A DNA stretch of 64,000 nucleotides, taken from the NCBI GenBank assembly GCA_963741405.1, contig CAVUHX010000054.1, positions 21,282 through 85,281 of the forward strand, written 5' to 3'. The notes under the pieces are model-generated. The model searched no databases and was not told the origin of the DNA. It was given only the letters and a program-made list of their open reading frames with translations. Both the position numbers and the translations under genes were made by a program. Positions 35,026 through 43,119 of this stretch are shown here, piece by piece (positions within the stretch are counted from its first letter, which is position 1; each line of letters opens with the position of its first letter). This DNA comes from Roseiarcus sp963741405 (GTDB lineage Bacteria; Pseudomonadota; Alphaproteobacteria; Rhizobiales; Beijerinckiaceae).

Positions 35026-36144
35026 ATGCGGATTGCGCGACGACGACTGGTGATGGGTCTCGGGGCCGCGGCGGGCCTCGCCGTTGCTGCTCCTGCCGTC
35101 GCCAATGCGGAGCCGGAGGTACGGTGGCGGCTGGCGTCGGCCTTCCAGCCCGGCTTCGACTTCCTGTTCGGCGGCGCGCAAACCTTCGCCCAGGCGCTGT
35201 CGGACATGACCGACGGCCAGTTCACAATTGCGATTTCCGCGGCCGGCGAGATTGCGCCGGCGCTGGAGGCGTTGGACGCGGTCGCCGACGGCAAGGCGGA
35301 ATGCGCGCACACGACGCTCTCCTATTCGTGGAACAGGGAGCCGGCCTATATTTTCGGGACGGGAGCGCCGTTCGGGCTGAACGCCCGGCAGCAGGCCGCG
35401 TGGCTGCAGGAGGGCGGCGGCGACCTGATCGACACGCTGCTCGGCGAACGCAATCTCATGGCCCTGCCGCTCGGCGACACCGGCGCCCAGATGGCCGGCT
35501 GGTTCCGCAAGGAGATCCGCAGCCCCGGCGATCTCGCCGGATTGAAAGTGCGGATCGGCGGTTTTGCCGGGAAGGTGTTCCAGGCTCTTGGCGCGGTCCC
35601 GGTCGCCGTGCCGAAGGACGGGATCATCGAGGCGCTGTCGAAGGGAACCCTGGACGGCTTCGAGTGGGTCGGCCCCTACGACGACGAGAAGTTCGGCGAC
35701 CCGAAGGACGGCGTTCGCGAGCCGATCTCGAAGGTTGCGCCCTACTATTATTATCCGGGCTGGTGGAAGGGCGACATGCAACTGCATCTCGTCGTCGCCC
35801 GGGACAAGTTCATGGGGCTTCCAAAACCCTATCAGGCGTCGTTCCGCGCCGCGGCTGCGCTGGCGAATGGCTCGGTTCGCGCGAAATACGATGCCGCAAA
35901 TCCCGGCGCGGTGAAGCGCTTGGTGGTTGGCGGGGCGCAGTTGCGGCTGTTCTCGCAGGAGATGCTCGAGGCCTGCTATCGATCCGCGAGCGAACTCTAC
36001 GACCAGCTCGCGGCGCAGAATCCGAAATTCAAGACGATCGCTGACTCGTATCTGGCGTTCCGCGCCGACGAATATCTGTGGTGGCAGGTCGCCGAATATG
36101 CGTTCGACAATTTCATGATTCGCGAGCGGCGCGCCAAGAGTTGA
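35026..36144 (+). CDS. TRAP transporter substrate-binding protein (DctP family), orphan
   Basis: The 372-residue protein has a twin-arginine-like leader (MRIARRRLVMGLGAAAGLAV, cleavage near ANA) and the DctP fold: RWRLASAFQPGFDFLFGGAQ, GGFAGKVFQALGAVPVAVPK with DGIIEALSKGTLDGFEWVGP, and the YYYYPGWWKGDMQLHLVV segment typical of the large TRAP group binding keto acids or similar carboxylates. No DctQ or DctM membrane gene is adjacent, so it must work with components elsewhere or be stranded. Intact. The 198 bases upstream hold no gene that I can support. Confidence 0.85.
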   Translation: MRIARRRLVMGLGAAAGLAVAAPAVANAEPEVRWRLASAFQPGFDFLFGGAQTFAQALSDMTDGQFTIAISAAGEIAPALEALDAVADGKAECAHTTLSYSWNREPAYIFGTGAPFGLNARQQAAWLQEGGGDLIDTLLGERNLMALPLGDTGAQMAGWFRKEIRSPGDLAGLKVRIGGFAGKVFQALGAVPVAVPKDGIIEALSKGTLDGFEWVGPYDDEKFGDPKDGVREPISKVAPYYYYPGWWKGDMQLHLVVARDKFMGLPKPYQASFRAAAALANGSVRAKYDAANPGAVKRLVVGGAQLRLFSQEMLEACYRSASELYDQLAAQNPKFKTIADSYLAFRADEYLWWQVAEYAFDNFMIRERRAKS

Positions 36145-36261
36145 GCCGTTCCGGCGGCGGCAAGCCAGCTTTTTTGCATTCGCTTATCGACAGTTGTATG
36201 CCGGATCGATTGAATGGCGAACAGGCTGAAGTCACGCGTCCGGGCGCAAGTGGAGTCGGCA

Positions 36262-36502
36262 ATGAGAGGAAAGCTTCGGGGCCTGGCGGCCACGCTGGCG
36301 GTCGCCGTCGCGACAATTGCGCCTGCGCACGCGCAATTCATGACCGGCGCCTATCCAGTGATCGTCGTGCCGCCCCCGCCGGCCCAAAATCTCTTCCAGC
36401 CGAGGCCGAGGCCGAGTTCAGTCGCAAAAGCCCGTCGAACTGTCCCCGCCGCCGGCTCAATCTCGGTGCCGCTATCAGGGACAGACGAGGGTGTGCGAGT
36501 AG
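36262..36502 (+). pseudogene. short secreted proline-rich protein, frameshifted
   Basis: The start MRGKLRGLAATLAVAVATIA gives a signal peptide ending PAHAQ, then FMTGAYPVIVVPPPPAQNLF. Near 36410, in a repeated GAGGCC tract, the reading must shift by one to continue QSQKPVELSPPPAQSRCRYQ and end GQTRVCE before TAG at 36500. The C-terminal CRYQGQTRVC pattern is common in short secreted Hyphomicrobiales proteins. Without the shift the frame runs into the convergent binding-protein gene. Function unknown. Confidence 0.5.
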
Positions 36503-36518
36503 CGCGGCCGTTACGGGA

Positions 36519-37541
36519 TCAGCGGACCGGCGGCGCGTACTGGATGCCGCCGTTGTTCCAGAGTTCGTTCAGGCCGCGCGGAATGCCGAGCTTTGTCTGG
36601 GCGCCGACGTTGCGATCGAACACTTCGCCATAATTGCCAACCGCCCGCACCGCATCGACCGCCCAAGCGTTGGAGAGGCCAAGCCCCTTGCCGAAATCGC
36701 CTTCGGTGCCGACGAGACGCTTGACCGCAGGCTTCTGGGACTTCAACGCCTCGTCTACCGTCTTCGAGCCGACCCCGAGTTCCTCGGCGTCAAGAAGCGC
36801 GAAATTGACCCACTTGACGATATTGAACCATTGCATGTCGTCCTGGCGTACGGCGGGGCCAAGCGGCTCCTTCGAGATGATGTCCGGCAGTATCATGTGA
36901 TCGCCGGGCTTGGGAAATTGCGAACGCAGAGCGAAGAGTTGTGATGAGTTGGTCGACAGGGCGTCACACTTGCCGGCCAGGTAACTCGCCACAACGTCGC
37001 CGACAGTGTCGCTCTCGACGAGCTGATAATTGATGTGATTCATTTCGAAGTAGTCCACAGCGTTGGGCTCGGACGTGGTGCCCTTCTGCATGCAGATCTT
37101 GCTGCCGTCGAGTTCGAGCGCGGAGGTGAGATTGCGGCTCTTGGGAACCATGAACCCCTGCCCGTCATAGTAGGTGACGCCCGCGAAGACGATGCCGAGA
37201 TCGTTCTCGCGGCCGAGCGTCCAAGTCGAGTTGCGCGACAGCACGTCGATCTTCTTGCTCTTGAGCGCGTCGAACCGTTCCGTCGCGGTAAGCGGCACGT
37301 ACTCGACCTTCGACGGGTCGTTGAAGACCGCCGCCGCAAGCGCACGGCAGAAATCGACGTCGAAGCCAGACCACCCGCCCTTGTCGTCCTTGATCGAAAA
37401 GCCCGCGATTCCCTGGCTGACGCCGCACAGGAGCTTTCCGCGGTCCTGAACGGTCTTCAGCGTCTGGGCTCCGGCAGCGGTTGCGGCCGCGCCGATAGCG
37501 AGGGCCGCCACGGCGGCGAGAAGCGGTTTCATCATGCGCAT
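36519..37541 (-). CDS. amino-acid ABC transporter substrate-binding protein (AapJ-like)
   Basis: The 340-residue protein has a signal peptide (MRMMKPLLAAVAALAIGAAA, cleavage near AGAQ) and the polar amino-acid binding fold: VQDRGKLLCGVSQGIAGFSI, GFDVDFCRALAAAVFNDPSK, RNSTWTLGRENDLGIVFAGV, KGTTSEPNAVDYF and GNYGEVFDRNVG. The length and these motifs match AapJ, the general L-amino-acid binding protein of rhizobia. The aapQMP permease and ATPase genes are not present here; downstream is the convergent short protein, upstream an L,D-transpeptidase gene. Intact. Confidence 0.88.
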   Translation of the reverse strand: MRMMKPLLAAVAALAIGAAATAAGAQTLKTVQDRGKLLCGVSQGIAGFSIKDDKGGWSGFDVDFCRALAAAVFNDPSKVEYVPLTATERFDALKSKKIDVLSRNSTWTLGRENDLGIVFAGVTYYDGQGFMVPKSRNLTSALELDGSKICMQKGTTSEPNAVDYFEMNHINYQLVESDTVGDVVASYLAGKCDALSTNSSQLFALRSQFPKPGDHMILPDIISKEPLGPAVRQDDMQWFNIVKWVNFALLDAEELGVGSKTVDEALKSQKPAVKRLVGTEGDFGKGLGLSNAWAVDAVRAVGNYGEVFDRNVGAQTKLGIPRGLNELWNNGGIQYAPPVR

Positions 37542-37572
37542 GACCGGCCTCGATAAAACTGGGACGCCGCGC

Positions 37573-38187
37573 TCAGAGCGCAACGGCCTGCTTGATGACG
37601 ACTTTGGTCCCGACGGGAACGCGATCATAAAGATCAATGACGTCCGCGTTGACCAGGCGGAAACAGCCGGACGATACGGCGTGGCCGATCGTCTGGGGCT
37701 GGTTGGTGCCGTGAATGCGATAGACGGTCTTGCCGAGATACATCGCGCGCGCGCCGAGCGGGTTGCCTGGTCCACCGGCCATGAAGCGCGGCAGATACGG
37801 CTGGCGCTCGATCATCTCCGGCGGCGGCCGCCAGTCCGGCCACTCCTGCTTGCGCGAGATACGCTCGAGCCCCGACCACTGGAATCCATCGCGGCCGACC
37901 CCGATGCCGTACCGAAGGGCGCGGTTGTTCGGCTGAACCAGGTAGAGGAAGCGGTTCTTGGTGTCGATGATGATAGTGCCCGGGGCTTCCGTCGTACGGA
38001 AAAACACTAGCTGGCGCTCGTAAGCGCCGCTGAGTTGCTCCTCGTCCGGCGTCGGCTGGTAGCCCGGCTGGTCCACGACATTCATGTCGACCTGCTGCGC
38101 CGTCGCAAACACACCTGGCAGCCAGAACGCCGCCGCCGCCAGGGCCGTCGCCAACGTCCGCCGGAAGGATTTCGCTCGAACCGTCAT
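37573..38187 (-). CDS. L,D-transpeptidase (YkuD family)
   Basis: The 204-residue protein has a signal peptide (residues 1-30, ending ATAQQ) and a YkuD domain: IIIDTKNRFLYLVQPNNRAL at the first strands and the catalytic block VYRIHGTNQPQTIGHAVSSG followed by CFRL, with the Cys nucleophile and the partner His in HGTN. Such enzymes make 3-3 cross-links in peptidoglycan or attach lipoproteins to it in the periplasm. ATG at 38187. Upstream, 31 bases away, is a small lipoprotein gene in the same direction, and the binding-protein gene follows after 31 bases, so the three may form one transcript. Intact. Confidence 0.88.
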   Translation of the reverse strand: MTVRAKSFRRTLATALAAAAFWLPGVFATAQQVDMNVVDQPGYQPTPDEEQLSGAYERQLVFFRTTEAPGTIIIDTKNRFLYLVQPNNRALRYGIGVGRDGFQWSGLERISRKQEWPDWRPPPEMIERQPYLPRFMAGGPGNPLGARAMYLGKTVYRIHGTNQPQTIGHAVSSGCFRLVNADVIDLYDRVPVGTKVVIKQAVAL

Positions 38188-38221
38188 GCCCGCTCCGTTG
38201 GAATAGGGAATGTCAGGCGCC

Positions 38222-38689
38222 TCACGCCTTCTTTTCGCAGCGCTCGTAAACCATGGTCCCATAGCGCCCCGCGTTGTCCGGGTCTACCCAGATCGTCGTG
38301 AACGAGTTGGCGTCGATGTTGGAGATCATCCGGTCGTCCGCCGTTCCCGCGTCGCCGGGCGGCCCCAGATAGGTCACGCCGTCCTTGCCGGCCTTGAGAA
38401 CGAGTTCCGACTTCTCCTTCTGGTCGGCCAGATACATCATCACGCCGCCGTTCGGTCCCTTATCGATGACATAGGGATTGTGACACTGGGACTTCGCTTC
38501 TTTGACGGTGCGGTCCCGGTCGGTGTCCCGGTGATAGGAAGCGAGGCCCCATTTGCCGACGAGCTGGTCCGCGCTGATGGCAGGCGCGGCGACCACGGGG
38601 GAGGGTGGCGGCTCGGAGGCGCAGCCTGCCAGAAAAGCCGCAACCAAACCTCCCAGCGCCAGCGCGCTGCTGCGAACCGCGATGATCAC
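38222..38689 (-). CDS. small lipoprotein
   Basis: The 155-residue product starts at GTG (VIIAVRSSALALGGLVAAFL) and has a lipobox LAGC at the signal-peptide end. The mature part has WGLASYHRDTDRDRTVKEAK, CHNPYVIDKGPNGGVMMYLA and TTIWVDPDNAGRYGTMVYER. It resembles small outer-membrane lipoproteins that accompany cell-wall enzymes in this group, but I know of no assigned function. It precedes the L,D-transpeptidase gene by 34 bases in the same orientation, which suggests a cell-wall role (inference). Intact. Confidence 0.65.
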   Translation of the reverse strand: MIIAVRSSALALGGLVAAFLAGCASEPPPSPVVAAPAISADQLVGKWGLASYHRDTDRDRTVKEAKSQCHNPYVIDKGPNGGVMMYLADQKEKSELVLKAGKDGVTYLGPPGDAGTADDRMISNIDANSFTTIWVDPDNAGRYGTMVYERCEKKA

Positions 38690-38908
38690 GACGCCCCCTC
38701 CACTTGCACACCGCCTGAAATGCGCGTCGGAAATCGCCGCAAGCGTCAAGCGTGAGTTAATATGACGCCTAGCAAACAGCAGGAGCGGGGTCAAATGAGC
38801 GTCGGCGCATTGCGCGGGGCTCCCGTGCAAATCGTGGCGCTTGTCGGCGGACGCCGGCCCGCCTAATGAGCAGGGGGAGCCGCGACAGTTGGGCCCCGCC
38901 ACGAACTC

Positions 38909-39673
38909 ATGGAACGAATCATGCTGACCAGAGCCGCAAAGGTAAAGCGCCAGAGCATAATCGATGCCTGCCGGTCGATGAACGCGCTCGGCATCAACCA
39001 GGGAACTTCAGGCAACATCAGCATGCGTGAGGGCGAGGGATTCCTGATCACGCCGACCAGCATGCCCTACGACCTCATGCAGCCCGAAGACATCATCGAA
39101 ATGCGCTTCGACCATACCGTCGCCGGCGCCGGGCTGCCGTCTACGGAGTGGCGGTTCCATCTGGATATCCTGCGCGAGCGGCCCGACGTGAACGCTGTCG
39201 TTCACGCACATCCGGTCTACTGCACGACACTCGCCATCGTTGAGCGGAGCATTCCGGCAATTCACTACATGGTCTGCGCCGCCGGCGGCGACTCGATCCG
39301 CTGCGCGCCCTACGCGACTTTCGGCACCCAAGAGCTTTCGGATAATGCCGTGACGGCGCTGAAAGACAGGAAAGCCTGCCTTCTCGCCCACCACGGCATG
39401 ATCGCGACCGGCGACGATCTGCGCGGCGCCATGTGGCTCGCGGTGGAAGTCGAGAATCTCGCCCGTCAGTATGTCAATTGTCTCCAGCTAGGCGGAGAGC
39501 CGCCGCTCCTGACCGCCGAAGAAATAGCCAACGTCGCCAAGCGGATCGCGAACTACGGGCTGTACACGGCGCCGAAGCAGGACATTCCGGCGAAATCCGC
39601 GAAAGCGGCGGTCAGTGCAAGCCGCAGACCAGCAGTTGCGCCTCCGGCCCGAACCCGAGGGCGGCGAACATGA
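38909..39673 (+). CDS. class II aldolase/adducin family protein
   Basis: The 254-residue protein has the class II aldolase fold: NQGTSGNISMREGEGFLITP (phosphate-binding loop), the metal ligands in VHAHPVYCTTLA and LLAHHGMIATGDDL, and catalytic-region Glu in VEVENLARQY. Members cleave L-fuculose- or L-ribulose-type sugar phosphates, or act on related substrates, using a divalent metal. The last 35 residues are basic and low-complexity (SRRPAVAPPARTRGRRT) and are unlikely to be part of the fold. An internal ATG four codons later (MLTRAAKV) is an alternative start. No other sugar-catabolism genes are adjacent, so the substrate is unknown. Intact. Confidence 0.8.
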   Translation: MERIMLTRAAKVKRQSIIDACRSMNALGINQGTSGNISMREGEGFLITPTSMPYDLMQPEDIIEMRFDHTVAGAGLPSTEWRFHLDILRERPDVNAVVHAHPVYCTTLAIVERSIPAIHYMVCAAGGDSIRCAPYATFGTQELSDNAVTALKDRKACLLAHHGMIATGDDLRGAMWLAVEVENLARQYVNCLQLGGEPPLLTAEEIANVAKRIANYGLYTAPKQDIPAKSAKAAVSASRRPAVAPPARTRGRRT

Positions 39674-39825
39674 GCGCTCCAGGTGCAGCATGATCGGCGC
39701 CGATCGCGGCGCCTACGCTTCCGCCGATGCAAGACCTCGCGCCGGCCTTCAGGAAGTGCGCGCCGCCGTGCCAACGCGACCCTGACAAGTCACCAGATCA
39801 TCTCGACGCCATTGAGCGAAGCGAC

Positions 39826-39969
39826 CTACGAGGCCAGACGAGCCGCGACGAACGCGCCTGCCATCAGCAGCACGACGAAAAAGACGAGTCCGACGAGACT
39901 GCCCCACCGGTAACTCACCACGGCCGTCGCGAGCACTAGGCTCCAGAACACAATGGAGAAAAGATGCAT
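39826..39969 (-). CDS. very small membrane protein
   Basis: A 47-residue frame starting MHLFSIVFWSLVLATAVVSY and continuing RWGSLVGLVFFVVLLMAGAF is almost wholly hydrophobic with two predicted helices separated by YRWGS. Composition and an ATG start make it a plausible small inner-membrane protein of the YtxH/DUF type, but no family is recognised. The 344 bases from 40027 to 40370 between it and degP contain an EcfG-like promoter and no gene. Confidence 0.45.
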   Translation of the reverse strand: MHLFSIVFWSLVLATAVVSYRWGSLVGLVFFVVLLMAGAFVAARLAS

Positions 39970-40167
39970 ACGCGCCTCGTGATTCCGCGGTTTCGCCGCG
40001 GGGCCGAGCGCGACCTTATTCGGCACGCGTGTAAAGATTCGAGGCGGGATTCTTAACTTCTAAGTAAGGAATTCGTAAGCCGAAAAGCGAGAGCCGCAGT
40101 TTGCGCGTCTCCTGGCCGCGCCCGGCGACGAGGGATTTTGGGCGCTATCCGGCGGCTTGGCCGTATA

Positions 40168-40192
40168 GGAACGGTCGGACCTCGAAATCGTT
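40168..40192 (+). promoter_or_regulatory. EcfG-type (general stress response) promoter upstream of degP
   Basis: GGAAC at 40168-40172 and CGTT at 40189-40192 are separated by 16 bases, the arrangement known for alphaproteobacterial EcfG promoters. It is 178 bases upstream of the degP-like start codon, implying a long leader. No other match was noted in the intergenic regions I checked by eye. Confidence 0.55.
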
Positions 40193-40370
40193 TAATGACG
40201 CCGTGGTCTGCCACCACCCGTCCGCCAACGCCTGTCAATTCGTTGAGAATTATTAATTCGTTGGCCAAAGGCCGGACATGCGGAGGCGCGCATTCTGCCT
40301 TCCGACGGTCGAATCGTTCGACCCAAACGGGGGGCGTTGCTCGGATTGAAAAAAGGATTGGAGTCCTAAC

Positions 40371-41870
40371 ATGTCACTTGTTCCTTCCTCGTCTTTCCTG
40401 CGCGGCCGGAATTGCATTCTGGGCTCGGCCGCGGTCGTCGCCCTGGCGGCGGCCGGGGCAATTGGAGAGGGCGCATTCAGCGCGCCTCAGCCGGCCCATG
40501 CCGCGAACGTATCAGCGCCGATTTCGCAGAGTCCGATGACCGAGACGCTGCCGTCGTTTTCGCCGCTGATCGCGCACGTCAAGCCGGCGGTCGTCTCGGT
40601 CAAGGTCAAGATCGTGCATAACGGGAGCAGCACGGAGTCCGCGTTCGGCAATCTGCCGCCGGAGATCCAGCAGTTCCTCAAGCGATTTGGCGAGCAGAAC
40701 GGTGCTCCGGCCAATCCGCGGTCGATCATCATGGGCGAGGGGTCCGGATTCTTCATTTCGTCCGACGGCTATATCGTCACCAATTATCACGTCGTGCAGG
40801 ATTCGAAGTCGGTCACCGTGACCATGGACAACGGGAAGGTGCTCGACGCCAAGGTGATCGGAACCGACCCGAAAACAGATCTCGCGCTTCTCAAGGTCCA
40901 TCAGCAGGGCGATTATCCCTATGTGACGCTCGCGAAACAGACGCCGAAGATCGGCGACTGGGTGGTCGCGATCGGCAATCCCTATGGGCTAGGCGGCACA
41001 GTCACCGCCGGAATAGTTTCCGCCGAGGGCCGCGACATCGGCGACGGTCCCTATGACCGCTTCCTGCAGATCGACGCGCCGATCAACAAAGGCAATTCCG
41101 GCGGGCCTGCTTTCAATGAGCAGGGCGAGGTCGTCGGCGTGAACACGGCGATCTATTCGCCCTCAGGCGGCAGTGTAGGAATCGGATTTGCAATTCCCTC
41201 CACGACGGTCACGCGCGTGGTCGACGCCCTGGAGCACGGCGGCATCGTCGCCCGCGGCTATCTCGGCGTGCAGATCCAACCGGTTGGCCCTGAAATCGCC
41301 GAGGCCCTCGGATTGAATAAGGCAGAAGGCGCGATCGTCGATAAGGCGATGGAGGGGACCCCGGCGGCCGAGGCGGGCCTGAAGGCCGGCGACATCATCA
41401 CCAAGCTGAACGGGCGCGACGTCAAGGACGCCGGCGACCTTACCCGGGAAATTGGCGAAATGAAGCCGGGTGAGAAGGTTCAGCTGTCGTATCTTCGCGA
41501 GGGCGCCGAAAAGACCGCCGATGTGACTCTCGCGCCGCAGAAGAACGAGAAAGTCGCCAGCGCCGACTTCAACTCGGCCGGGCAGGCGAACGGGTTCGGT
41601 CTTGAACTCGCGCCGGCGCAAAGCGTCGAAGGTTCCAACCAGAAGGGGGTCTCCATCGTCGGGGTCGACCCGGCCGGCGAAGCGGCCCAACAGGGGCTGT
41701 CTTCGGGCGACGTCATTCTCGATGTCGCCGGCAAGGCGGTTTCCAGTCCGCGAGACGTGACGTCAGGGATCGACGCGGCGAAGCAGGAGGGCAAGAAAGC
41801 CGTTCTTATGCGAATCCAGACGGCCGACGGAACCGACCGCTTCATCGCCCTCCCGTTCCCGAAGGCGTAA
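40371..41870 (+). CDS. DegP/HtrA-family periplasmic serine protease (Do family)
   Basis: The 499-residue protein has an N-terminal signal/anchor (residues about 15-45), a trypsin-like domain with catalytic His140 (VTNYHVVQDS), Asp170 (DPKTDLALLKV) and Ser243 (INKGNSGGPAF), and two PDZ domains (YLGVQIQPVGPEIAEALGLN; GVSIVGVDPAGEAAQQGLSS). It degrades or refolds damaged envelope proteins. An ATG with TTGGAGTCC ten bases upstream supports the start. An EcfG-like promoter precedes it and a T-run hairpin follows, so it is a single-gene unit likely induced in general stress. Intact. Confidence 0.92.
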   Translation: MSLVPSSSFLRGRNCILGSAAVVALAAAGAIGEGAFSAPQPAHAANVSAPISQSPMTETLPSFSPLIAHVKPAVVSVKVKIVHNGSSTESAFGNLPPEIQQFLKRFGEQNGAPANPRSIIMGEGSGFFISSDGYIVTNYHVVQDSKSVTVTMDNGKVLDAKVIGTDPKTDLALLKVHQQGDYPYVTLAKQTPKIGDWVVAIGNPYGLGGTVTAGIVSAEGRDIGDGPYDRFLQIDAPINKGNSGGPAFNEQGEVVGVNTAIYSPSGGSVGIGFAIPSTTVTRVVDALEHGGIVARGYLGVQIQPVGPEIAEALGLNKAEGAIVDKAMEGTPAAEAGLKAGDIITKLNGRDVKDAGDLTREIGEMKPGEKVQLSYLREGAEKTADVTLAPQKNEKVASADFNSAGQANGFGLELAPAQSVEGSNQKGVSIVGVDPAGEAAQQGLSSGDVILDVAGKAVSSPRDVTSGIDAAKQEGKKAVLMRIQTADGTDRFIALPFPKA

Positions 41871-41906
41871 GCGCAGCTTCGGCCCGCCGCGACGTTCGAC
41901 GTCCGG

Positions 41907-41933
41907 AGCCCGCGCGCAACCCGCGCGGGCTTT
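41907..41933 (+). terminator. rho-independent terminator after degP
   Basis: AGCCCGCGCG pairs perfectly with CGCGCGGGCT around a CAACC loop and ends in TTT, 37 bases after the degP stop. Confidence 0.8.
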
Positions 41934-41942
41934 GCTGCGTTC

Positions 41943-43119
41943 ATGGACAAGGCCGTTCGTGGTGGAAACATTCGGGGAGAAGTATTCACCCTCGATGGGC
42001 GCTCCTGGCCGCTGCTGTGGTGCTCGCTTCCGCCGGGGCCGTCTTTGAAACCAGACATTCGACTATCGGAGTGGCGCCTGTGCCGCCGGCAGAACGCGCC
42101 GTCCCGGTCGCTGCAGCGACCGTGGACCGGCGTGACATTCCTATCCTCCTGCGCGCGCTCGGGACGGTTCAGCCGATCGAGACTGTGAACGTCCAGTCGC
42201 GGGTGAACGGCCAGATCATGCAGGCCTTCTTCAGGCAGGGCCAGGCAGTGAAGAAGGGCGATCCGCTGTTCCTGATCGACCCCAGGCCATACCAGGCCGC
42301 GCTCGATCAGGCGCAGGCGCAGCTGGCGCATGACCAGGCTGTGCTCAAGCAGGCCCAGACCGATCTTGCCCGCTACCAGCGTCTGCAGAGCCAGAACTCG
42401 ATCGCCGCGCAGCAGGCCGAGGATCAGGCCTTCGTGGTCCAGCAGGACGAGGGCACGGTGAAGCTCGATCAGCCCAATGTGGAGACGGCGCAGCTGAACC
42501 TCGGCTATTGCCACATAGGCGCGCCGATGGCCGGACTTGCCGGGGCGATCCAGCTCGACCCCAGGAATTATGTGCAGTCGGGAAGCGGCACGACGCTGGT
42601 CACCATAACCCAGCTTGCCCCGACCTATATGACTTTCCCGATCCCGCAGGCCCAACTGGCCGATGTCCGGGCGGCCCAGAGCAAGGCTCCGCTCGAGGTT
42701 CATGCGCTTTCCCCGGCAGGAAAGACCGAGGGAGAGGGGAAGCTCACCTTCATCAACAACCAGGTCGTCGCCACGACCGGCACTGTCGCCCTTTATGCGA
42801 CCTTCCCGAACGATGACGAGGCGTCTGGTCAGGAGAGTTCGCGTCGGTCGAGGTTGTGCTCGGCATGCGCAGGAACGCTCTCGTCGCGCCGCTCGGGACG
42901 GTCATGTCGGGGTCCGACGGCGATTATGACTACGTGATCTCGGCCGACGACATCGTGAACCGCGTCCCGGTCCTGGTGGCGGATCGCCAGAATGGTTTCG
43001 CGGTCATCGCGGAAGGGCTAAACGCCGGCGAAAGGGTGGTCGTCAACGGCCAGTACAATCTCGCCGACAAGACGAAGGTCGCCATAGAGCTGCCCATGGC
43101 GGCAATCGCCGGGCCATGA
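41943..43119 (+). pseudogene. RND efflux periplasmic adaptor (HlyD/MdtA-like), frameshifted
   Basis: Conserved text begins with a hydrophobic anchor (RWALLAAAVVLASAGAV) that has no in-frame ATG; an ATG at 41943 (MDKAVRGGN) could reach it through a one-base shift near 41993. The body has the lipoyl and hairpin motifs VDRRDIPILLRALGTVQPIE, VQSRVNGQIMQAFFRQGQAV, LFLIDPRPYQAALDQAQAQL and GYCHIGAPMAGLAGAI. Near 42826 the frame shifts again to reach LGMRRNALVAPLGTVMSG and the end at 43119. Adaptors of this MdtA group link an inner-membrane RND pump to the outer channel. Its stop overlaps the permease ATG by 4 bases. As read it is inactive. Confidence 0.8.

Noticed and set aside
36214..36633. A 139-codon uninterrupted frame for the short secreted protein.
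   Set aside because: It starts upstream of the signal peptide and runs over the end of the convergent AapJ-like gene. The secreted-protein ending (CRYQGQTRVC) is in another frame and stops before that gene.
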